In this document: piece after piece, positions 57,947-64,000 of the stretch
Layout: each line of letters starts with the position of its first letter
Numbering within the stretch: the stretch's first letter is position 1
NCBI RefSeq assembly: GCF_007641255.1
Contig: NZ_CP036260.1
Span: 1 to 64,000, forward strand
DNA from: Sporomusa termitida
Lineage (GTDB): Bacteria; Bacillota; Negativicutes; Sporomusales; Sporomusaceae
Direction: 5' to 3'
Length of the DNA stretch: 64,000 nt
Position numbers and translations under genes: made by a program
The notes under the pieces: model-generated
Databases searched by the model: none
What the model was told of the DNA's origin: nothing
The model's input: the letters and a program-made list of their open reading frames with translations, nothing else

Positions 57947-59804
57947 TGAAAGAGTGGCGCCGGTGGTGAGACCGGGGGATACGCGGGGCAATCCGCTGGG
58001 CAATCCGCTGGGCCGGTTCAATAAGCGGCCTGAAAAGCTTAAAAATGCCAGGGGCACGATTCTGCGGCTATTAGCGTATTTGGGCGGTAAAAAGAAGATA
58101 ATCATCCTGACATTTCTGCTGTGTTTCCTCACAACGATCATCAGCATCATCGGCACACGCCTGAATGGATACGCCGTCGATCATTTTATCGAAAAAGGAG
58201 ACATGCCCGGGCTGCTTAAGATTTGCATCATTTTAGCGGCCATCTATTGCGTGAGCGTTGTTTCAACCTATTTGCAGAACCGGTTTATGGTGGACATCGC
58301 CCAGCAGACTGCCGCGAAGATAAGAAGAGATTTATATCGCACTATCCAAATGCTGCCTTTGCCGTATTTTGATACCCATTCCAGCGGGGATTTGATGAGC
58401 AGGCTTACCAATGATGTCGACAATATTAATATGACGTTATCGCAAAGCATCACCCAGCTTTTTTCCGGCGCTGTAAACATTGTTGGCATGCTTGCGGCCA
58501 TGCTGCTTTTAAGTCCGCTGCTCACCCTCGTAGGGTTAACAACCGTACCGCTGACGTTTTTGCTGACAAAGCTGATTATTAATAAAACCCAACCGTTTTT
58601 TATCAAGCAGCAACAGGAACTGGGCAATTTAAACGGATATATCGAAGAAGGAATATCGGGGCAAAAGCTGATTATCCTCTGCGGCCGGGAAGAACAGGCG
58701 AAGGCGGAGTTTGCCAAAATTAACAAAAGACTGACGAAAAGCGCTATTTTCGCCCAGGCTTTTTCCGGAATTATGGGTCCGGTTAATAACGCCGTTAATA
58801 ACCTTACGTATTTCATAATTACTGTCAGTGGGGCTTATCTGATGTTTTCCGGCAGCAATATCACTGTCGGCGTGATCTTTACTTTTATCCTGTATATGAG
58901 AAACTTTACCCGCCCGCTCAATGAGACGCTGAATATCTTCAACACCATCCAATCGGCCCTGGCAGGGGCGGAAAGGGTATTTGAAGTGATGGATCAGCCG
59001 AAGGAGAACGATGCTGAGCAAGCAAAAGAGGTTTCCCGTTTACACGGCGAAATCATGCTGCAGCAGGTCAATTTTTCCTATACCAAGGAGAAGAGAATCC
59101 TGAAAAATGTGAGCTTAAAAGCTCGTAAAGGCCAGACCATTGCCATTGTAGGACCCACAGGTTCCGGGAAAACAACCCTGATCCATTTGCTGACCAGGTT
59201 CTATGATATTGACAGCGGCGAGATCCTCATTGATGGCGAGAATATCGACAATATGAAAAGAAGCAGCTTAAGAAGATCCATTGCCATGGTTTTGCAGGAT
59301 ACTTATCTTTTTTCGGAGAGCGTCCGGGAGAATATTCGGTATGGACGCTTAACCGCTACCGATGCAGAAGTTGAACAGGCTGCCAGGATAGCCTGTGCCC
59401 ATCGCTTCATCAAACAGTTGCCGGAGGGCTATGATACGGTCCTGGCCGACAACGGCGGCAACCTGTCGCAGGGGCAGCGGCAGTTGTTGGCCCTTGCGCG
59501 GGCCGTATTGGCGCAAGCGTCTATTCTTATTCTGGATGAGGCGACTTCATCCGTAGATACCCGGACGGAAGCAGCGATCCAAAAGGCCATGCTGAACCTG
59601 ATGCAAGGGAAAACAGCGTTTGTTATCGCCCATAGATTAAGCACCATAAGAAATGCCGATGAAATACTGGCCGTAAAAGACGGACAAATCATTGAGCGGG
59701 GAACCCATCAGGAATTGATGGCCCAGGGGAATTTTTATGCCGGACTTTATAACAGCCAGTTTAGGGGTGCGGATATGGATGTATTTAGAAGTTCCACTTG
59801 CTGA
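57939..59804 (+). CDS. ABC exporter half-transporter with canonical ATPase site (BmrD/TM288-like)
   Basis: 621 residues from ATG 57939, overlapping the previous stop by 8 bases (GAGGAG site), so the two halves are translationally coupled. It has an N-terminal extension of about 40 residues rich in Gly/Pro/Asn with a GNPLGNPLG repeat, then a six-helix domain and an ATPase with Walker A GPTGSGKTT, Q-loop VLQDTYLFSE, signature LSQGQRQLLALARAVL and Walker B ILILDEATSSVD, keeping the catalytic glutamate. It forms a heterodimeric exporter with the upstream product. Confidence 0.93.
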   Translation: MVNERVAPVVRPGDTRGNPLGNPLGRFNKRPEKLKNARGTILRLLAYLGGKKKIIILTFLLCFLTTIISIIGTRLNGYAVDHFIEKGDMPGLLKICIILAAIYCVSVVSTYLQNRFMVDIAQQTAAKIRRDLYRTIQMLPLPYFDTHSSGDLMSRLTNDVDNINMTLSQSITQLFSGAVNIVGMLAAMLLLSPLLTLVGLTTVPLTFLLTKLIINKTQPFFIKQQQELGNLNGYIEEGISGQKLIILCGREEQAKAEFAKINKRLTKSAIFAQAFSGIMGPVNNAVNNLTYFIITVSGAYLMFSGSNITVGVIFTFILYMRNFTRPLNETLNIFNTIQSALAGAERVFEVMDQPKENDAEQAKEVSRLHGEIMLQQVNFSYTKEKRILKNVSLKARKGQTIAIVGPTGSGKTTLIHLLTRFYDIDSGEILIDGENIDNMKRSSLRRSIAMVLQDTYLFSESVRENIRYGRLTATDAEVEQAARIACAHRFIKQLPEGYDTVLADNGGNLSQGQRQLLALARAVLAQASILILDEATSSVDTRTEAAIQKAMLNLMQGKTAFVIAHRLSTIRNADEILAVKDGQIIERGTHQELMAQGNFYAGLYNSQFRGADMDVFRSSTC

Positions 59805-59892
59805 AGACACCTTAATTATAGCCGGTGGTGAGGCATTTTTTGAGCTTGTTAGGGAAAGGTAAAAGCGGATTACTGTAGTGGGTTGGTAAGTA

Positions 59893-59935
59893 AAAACCGT
59901 CACTGCTTGACTGTTGTCAGGGTGACGGTTTTTTG
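59893..59935 (+). terminator. Intrinsic terminator of the exporter operon
   Basis: AAAACCGTCAC (59893-59903) pairs with GTGACGGTTTT (59922-59932), followed by TTT. Confidence 0.8.
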
Positions 59936-60167
59936 ACGCTGGCAGGCACCGATTTCCTGATTGGTCAGCTCCAATATTTTCCAGCGCATTGCTGATTGTC
60001 AGTCATGACCGCGACTCTTCGGAGAGGTAACTTACTGAAAGCAGAAAACTTTACCGCTTTTCTTCCGCACCTGGCGTGTTCCTCTGTAGCGATTTATTAG
60101 CACCACCGCAAACATTATGGACAATGTAGTCTTGCTTTATAATAAATTCATATTTATAATTATTAAA

Positions 60168-60196
60168 TTGTTATGAATATTTAACTATAGTATAGT
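60168..60196 (+). promoter_or_regulatory. Promoter of the acyl-CoA dehydrogenase gene
   Basis: TTGTTA (60168-60173), 17-base spacer ending TTAACTATAG, TATAGT (60191-60196). The same spacer end occurs in the promoter before the MFS gene (63390-63418). Confidence 0.65.
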
Positions 60197-60233
60197 GAAT
60201 TTGTGATGTAATAATAGCAAAGGGGGAAAGAAA

Positions 60234-61418
60234 GTGGGAAAATTGAGTGAACAAGAATTCCAAGCTTATCTAAAACAGATCAGAGAATTAACAGAAGGCA
60301 CATTCGATAAGATGCAAAAAGACATTGAGGTTACGAATGTGTTTCCCGAGGAATTTTATCAACTGGGCATTAAAAATAACCTGTATCGTTGCTCACTGCC
60401 AACGGAATACGGCGGTTGGGGCCTCTCTGAACTGGAAATTCTGAAGGTTCAAGAGGAATTTAGCCGCGGTCCCGGCGGCATGCGTATGCATCTGCACTAT
60501 GCCATGGATCTGAACTGGCGTCCTTTGTACGACTTCGGCAGCAAAGAGCTTAAGGCCGAGTTAATGCCCGGTTTCCAGGACAGATCGGTCTTTACCTGCT
60601 GGGCCGTCACCGAGGAAACCGGCGGCACGGGCGCCGATATTAAAACAACGGCTGTAAAAGACGGTGACGATTATATCATTAACGGGGAAAAATTCTTAAT
60701 CTCACACACTGACTGCTGCAATTATGCATATATTACTGTTCTTACTGATCCTAATGCCGATAAGGACCACCGTCTCTCCACCTTCATGGTGCCTTGCGCC
60801 ACCCCGGGCTACGAAGTTACGCCTATGCCCCACATGATGGGGTGCCGCGGTTCAGGCCATACCGGCTTAAAGTTTACCAACATGAGAGTTAACAAGAAAT
60901 ATTTGCTCGGCAAAGAAGGCGATGGCCTTCATATCTCCATTCACTCGCTGTCTGTCTCCCGTGTCCACATCGCGGCCAGCAATTTGGGCATGGCTCAGCG
61001 TATGCTGGATATTTCCCTCAAGCGGGCCCATGATCGTATTACCTTTGGCAAGCCCATCATTGAACGCCAGGCTATCCGAATGAAGATTGCCGACATGGCT
61101 ACCCATATCCATGCCCTGCGTACTATGGTGTATGATTTTGCTAAGGATTATGAACTGGATCCCCACGGGGAATACATTGAGGAAAAAGCGGCTATGTGCA
61201 AGCTGTTCAGCATCTGGGTTACCAAGGTGTGCGGCGATGAAATGCTGGAGATTTTCGGCGGCATTGGTTATTTCGAGGATTGCGAATATGGTCCTACTGA
61301 GCGCCTGTACCGCGACTCACGTGCCATGTGGCTGGAGGAAGGCACCCCCACCGTACAGCGCATTACCATTTCCCGCCAGACTATTAAACACGGCGGTCAT
61401 TTAGAGTATCTGGATTAA
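60234..61418 (+). CDS. Acyl-CoA dehydrogenase family flavoprotein
   Basis: 394 residues with the three-part acyl-CoA dehydrogenase layout: helical N-terminus (FPEEFYQLGIKNNLYRCSLP), central beta domain with the FAD motif TCWAVTEETGGTGADIKTTA and FLISHTDCCNYAYITV, and the helical C-terminus (RITFGKPIIERQAIRMKIAD, FGGIGYFEDCEYGPTERLYR, MWLEEGTPTVQRITISRQ). The glutamate in the LEEGTPTVQ segment is at the place of the catalytic base of many members. GTG 60234 follows AAAGGGGG. No electron-transfer flavoprotein or CoA-ligase genes are in the window. The CaiA-like crotonobetainyl or other short-chain acid reductases are possible relatives. Confidence 0.88.
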   Translation: MGKLSEQEFQAYLKQIRELTEGTFDKMQKDIEVTNVFPEEFYQLGIKNNLYRCSLPTEYGGWGLSELEILKVQEEFSRGPGGMRMHLHYAMDLNWRPLYDFGSKELKAELMPGFQDRSVFTCWAVTEETGGTGADIKTTAVKDGDDYIINGEKFLISHTDCCNYAYITVLTDPNADKDHRLSTFMVPCATPGYEVTPMPHMMGCRGSGHTGLKFTNMRVNKKYLLGKEGDGLHISIHSLSVSRVHIAASNLGMAQRMLDISLKRAHDRITFGKPIIERQAIRMKIADMATHIHALRTMVYDFAKDYELDPHGEYIEEKAAMCKLFSIWVTKVCGDEMLEIFGGIGYFEDCEYGPTERLYRDSRAMWLEEGTPTVQRITISRQTIKHGGHLEYLD

Positions 61419-61443
61419 TCCTAAGCAATCTGCGGACATGCCG

Positions 61444-61480
61444 GAGGGCCATCAGTATCAAGCTGATGACCCTCTTAATA
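61444..61480 (+). terminator. Hairpin after the acyl-CoA dehydrogenase gene
   Basis: GAGGGCCATCAG pairs with CTGATGACCCTC, followed by TTAAT; the weak T-tract makes it a partial terminator at best. Confidence 0.45.
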
Positions 61481-61599
61481 CAATACGGAAAAAATTTAGC
61501 ATCAAAGCCGGTTCTAACCCAATCCGGAATGTAGCCGGCCAGCTTCCCGCTGCTTAAGTGGCGGATTAAAATAGATTAAATGTATGGGGGGACCGGAGT

Positions 61600-62130
61600 T
61601 TGGCAAAGCAGGAATTCGGACCGCTAAGAAGCAGGGCAGCAAGAAAACCCTGGCCGGAATGTCCCGAGATTGTAATCTACCGCTGTAGTCATTGCGGCGG
61701 ACTGTACCAGGGACTGAGCTATGACACGCCGGCTCAGGCGCCGGCCTGCTGTGACGCATCCATGGAGCGGCTAAAGCCGCTCCAGCTAATGGACCTGTCA
61801 CCCGAAATTAATGTGGACTATAAAATTGTTGGCGGGTTCAATCAGAGCGCGGTGCAGGTATTCTGGGAAATGGAGCAACCAGAGGATAAACCAGAGTGGG
61901 TTTTGCTTAAAACTTTTACCGGCGGTTATCTCAAATATGTTACTGCCAGGAAGCGGCCGCCCCTGGTATTCCCCTTAGCCGACGAGGACGCCTATGTGTA
62001 TTGCGGCAGGAGCATGTGCCAAGAATGTGTTTTTCGCTGCAAGCGAGGTTTTATTATTTATCTATATATCGAGCATAAGGGACTGCTGGCGGTGCCTGTG
62101 GAAAAGTTGGCGGGCTATTTTAAACTTTAG
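61600..62130 (+). CDS. Cysteine-rich (zinc-ribbon-like) small protein
   Basis: 176 residues, TTG start at 61600 with GGGGGACC upstream. Metal-type cysteines occur as CSHCGG (near residue 30), ACCDASMERL (near 50) and, in the C-terminal part, YCGRSMCQECVFRCKRG. The first pair with CCDASMERL resembles the short N-terminal segments of desulfoferrodoxin or rubredoxin-like proteins (CC-x-x-x-M-x-x-L), but the histidine ligands of superoxide reductase are absent. It may bind zinc or iron and serve as an electron carrier for the acyl-CoA dehydrogenase encoded upstream on the same strand. I cannot name a family. Confidence 0.55.
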   Translation: MAKQEFGPLRSRAARKPWPECPEIVIYRCSHCGGLYQGLSYDTPAQAPACCDASMERLKPLQLMDLSPEINVDYKIVGGFNQSAVQVFWEMEQPEDKPEWVLLKTFTGGYLKYVTARKRPPLVFPLADEDAYVYCGRSMCQECVFRCKRGFIIYLYIEHKGLLAVPVEKLAGYFKL

Positions 62131-62159
62131 CCGGCTGTTGCCGGCAACGTATTTCTTTA

Positions 62160-63092
62160 TTATGGTAGTGAACTTTCCGGCTGTCCAAGGGGAGGGCGGC
62201 GACAGTCCCGTATCCAGTGGATAAAAAAGTTTTTAAAGTTAGAAAGAACCGGGGACGGTCTTTTTTTTTGAAAAACCACCGAAAGAGTCCTAAGCGCTTT
62301 AGGCGTAAAGCGGACAATCGCAATGTTTTTTCGGGGCGCAGCCATAATTGTTCGCGCGGAAAGCATTGCAATGCCCATTCCTTCAGCCACAAGCCCCAGG
62401 CAGGTATCGGTATATTGCGTGTTATAGCCGAATTTCGGTTCAAATCCAGCCCGTTTACAAGCCTCAAGCGTATCCAGAAACAAGCCGGAGGCCCTGGAAA
62501 AGCAAATGAACATTTCTTGGGCAGCCTCGCGCAAATCAATGGCCCCCCTGGCCGCAAACGGGTGAGATGTGCTGGTGATCAGCACTATTTCATCATTGAC
62601 CAGAGGATATGATTCTAAGGGAATCTTCCCGGGCTTGTATTTGTTGAAAGCGGTAAGAAATGCTACATCGATTTTACCGCTATACAGTAAGGGGTATAAA
62701 TCAAAGCATTCCGCCTCATGAAAATCGAGGGATATTTTCGGATAGGTTTTCTGGAACTCGGCAATAAGCGAAGTGATACTATAAGCACCAAGCGCCGGCG
62801 TATTGCCAATGAATATTTGTCCACTTTCTCCGATTACATATTTTTGCATCGCAGTATTAATACCATCAATATTCTGCATGATTTTCTTAGCATTTTCAAC
62901 AAATTCAATACCTGCCGGCGTCAAGTGAACTGAGCGTGTGGTTCTTCCGAATAAGATGATACCTAATTCATCCTCCAGTTTTTTTATTTGTTGTGATAAA
63001 GACGAGGGCGTTACACAAACTTCAGCGGCTGCACGGGAAAAGTTTTGGTGCTTGGCTACCGTCAAGACGTATTTAAGCTGATATATTTCCAT
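62160..63092 (-). CDS. LysR-family transcriptional regulator
   Basis: 310 residues from ATG 63092. The winged helix is typical: MEIYQLKYVLTVAKHQNFSR, AAAEVCVTPSSLSQQIKKLE, DELGIILFGRTTRSVHLTPA. The effector domain carries QIFIGNTPALGAYSITSLIA and DVAFLTAFNKYKPG. The C-terminal tail after FQKKRPSPVL is longer than usual for the family. It is divergent from the MFS transporter gene and probably controls it and the acyl-CoA dehydrogenase gene; both have similar promoters. Confidence 0.9.
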   Translation of the reverse strand: MEIYQLKYVLTVAKHQNFSRAAAEVCVTPSSLSQQIKKLEDELGIILFGRTTRSVHLTPAGIEFVENAKKIMQNIDGINTAMQKYVIGESGQIFIGNTPALGAYSITSLIAEFQKTYPKISLDFHEAECFDLYPLLYSGKIDVAFLTAFNKYKPGKIPLESYPLVNDEIVLITSTSHPFAARGAIDLREAAQEMFICFSRASGLFLDTLEACKRAGFEPKFGYNTQYTDTCLGLVAEGMGIAMLSARTIMAAPRKNIAIVRFTPKALRTLSVVFQKKRPSPVLSNFKNFFIHWIRDCRRPPLGQPESSLP

Positions 63093-63389
63093 AGCAGACT
63101 TCCTTTCTGTTGTCATAACTTAAAATGAATATTCTGTTAAAATTACCAATGTCCTGCTCGAAAAAATGATAGAGTGACTATTCTAAAAATGGTAAATATT
63201 TATCATAAATATTTATTCTTGCTGTTTTATAATCTATAATTATTAAGTTTGTCTAATGAATCTAAAAAAACTCCGATATTGCGCCGGATATGAACCTGCG
63301 TTTTTTGTTGCGTTTTTAAGTGCTGCTAATGTATAGGAATGACTATGTGATATAACTTCGCAATATTTTTAATATTTAAACTTAATTAA

Positions 63390-63418
63390 TTGTTGCAAAT
63401 TGTTAACTATAGTACATT
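63390..63418 (+). promoter_or_regulatory. Promoter of the MFS transporter gene
   Basis: TTGTTG (63390-63395), 17-base spacer ending TTAACTATAG, TACATT (63413-63418). The 445-base region between the divergent LysR and MFS genes also contains AT-rich inverted repeats (for example AATATTTA.CATAAATATT near 63190-63220) that may be LysR sites. Confidence 0.6.
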
Positions 63419-63537
63419 AAACCTAGACACTAACCAGCGGGACAAATTAGTAACGAAAGAGAGTGAGAAAAGCTTTTAAATCCACATTTAGAAAATTGGA
63501 CAAAAACTAGGTATTATTTAGTTAAAGGAGGAAAATT

Positions 63538-64000
63538 ATGCATTCACAGACGGGGAATAAACGCTGGATGATTGTAGCTCTGATGTTGTTGAGCTATGCT
63601 GTTATGTATATCTGCCGCACCAGTATGTCTATTGCCGGGCCGGTAATGATGAAGGATTTTAATTGGAGCGCCACTCAGTTTGGTTTGGTCTCGACCGCAT
63701 TTTTCATAGGTTATGCTCTCACCATGATGCCTGCCGGTTATTTGGCCGACCGGTTTGGCAGCGGAAAAATCATGGTATTTGGTATTTTACTGTACTCTTT
63801 ATTTACTTTCCTTACCCCTTTTGGCGCCACAATCAGCATGCTGATCCTGCTGCGCGCCGTAGTGGGCATAGGACAGGGGGTAATTTTGCCTTGCAATGGC
63901 TCCTTGTTGGCGCAGTGGGTTCCCAAAAAAGAATCGGCAACGGCGCAGGGAATCGTTATGATTGGTACGCCTCTGGGAATAACGCTTACTATGCCGCTGG
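63538..64000 (+). CDS. MFS transporter (anion:cation symporter-like), 3' end outside the window
   Basis: The first 154 codons of a major facilitator permease, from ATG 63538 behind AAAGGAGGA. The N-terminus reads NKRWMIVALMLLSYAVMYIC, RTSMSIAGPVMMKDFNWSAT, QFGLVSTAFFIGYALTMMPA and then the loop-2 motif GYLADRFGSGKIMVFG, followed by RAVVGIGQGVILPCNG. This fits the ACS subfamily that carries hexuronates, phthalate and other organic anions. It lies divergent to a LysR regulator. The gene runs off the end of the window. Confidence 0.9.
   Translation, partial: MHSQTGNKRWMIVALMLLSYAVMYICRTSMSIAGPVMMKDFNWSATQFGLVSTAFFIGYALTMMPAGYLADRFGSGKIMVFGILLYSLFTFLTPFGATISMLILLRAVVGIGQGVILPCNGSLLAQWVPKKESATAQGIVMIGTPLGITLTMPL

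Larger units (their letters stand above)
59805..60233. other. Intergenic region with terminator and promoter
   Basis: Contains the exporter terminator (59893-59935) and the promoter of the acyl-CoA dehydrogenase gene (60168-60196). The stretch 59940-60120 holds no supportable gene. Confidence 0.5.

Noticed and set aside
61600-62130. Superoxide reductase (desulfoferrodoxin)
   Set aside because: The histidine ligands of the catalytic iron site are absent; only the short cysteine pattern is similar.

Overview
The window reads as chromosome of a diderm Firmicute of the class Negativicutes, most likely a Sporomusa/Pelosinus-like member of the Sporomusaceae. Genes have Firmicute-style AGGAGG ribosome binding sites, many TTG and GTG starts, and TTGACA/TATAAT promoters. 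The same DNA also encodes outer-membrane machinery: three TonB-dependent receptor modules, an OmpH/Skp-like chaperone, and an autotransporter with an extended signal peptide region. The genus is an inference; I saw no rRNA, tRNA or CRISPR array.

Layout. 0.4-4.9 kb: NitT/TauT-type ABC importer, cysteine synthase and a small secreted protein, probably for an organosulfur source. 5.1-6.0 kb: LysE-type exporter and a vestige of a TonB receptor gene. 6.2-14.3 kb: a sugar-acid or hydroxy-acid operon (enolase-superfamily dehydratase, TctABC importer, LarA-type racemase homologue, split UxaA-type dehydratase) with a GntR regulator whose likely operator is visible. 14.5-26.9 kb: an iron-regulated island with a siderophore receptor, an AraC regulator, a FepB/FecCD/FepC importer, a three-gene nitrogenase-like reductase and an esterase, with three Fur-box matches. 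27-31 kb and 36-38.5 kb: insertion-sequence graveyards (two IS3 elements, an IS1182 fragment, a REP-type Y1 transposase element and its deletion derivative) with broken host genes. 31-35.6 kb: a second TonB receptor with a Fur-type palindrome, a class D beta-lactamase and small genes.

38.5-45.8 kb: three cobalamin riboswitches in a row, separated only by tiny ORFs and hairpins, then an OmpH-like gene and a very large gene that joins a complete autotransporter (passenger plus barrel) to a complete TonB-dependent receptor in one reading frame. 45.9-52.4 kb: a same-strand cluster of unfamiliar genes (propeller-like protein, degenerate CHAT-like protein, coiled-coil/DUF2325 protein, frameshifted coiled-coil gene, papain-like peptidase, unknown). 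52.6-55.5 kb: VOC protein, Rpn and IS1182 remnants, and a partial duplicate of the peptidase gene. 55.6-59.8 kb: MarR regulator and a heterodimeric ABC exporter. 60.2-64 kb: acyl-CoA dehydrogenase, a cysteine-rich small protein, a LysR regulator and the start of an MFS transporter, whose two promoters resemble each other.

The strongest candidates for undescribed biology are the nitrogenase-like reductase embedded in a siderophore-uptake operon, the double-barrel autotransporter/TonB-receptor fusion behind tandem B12 riboswitches, and the CHAT-like/DUF2325/C1-peptidase cluster.
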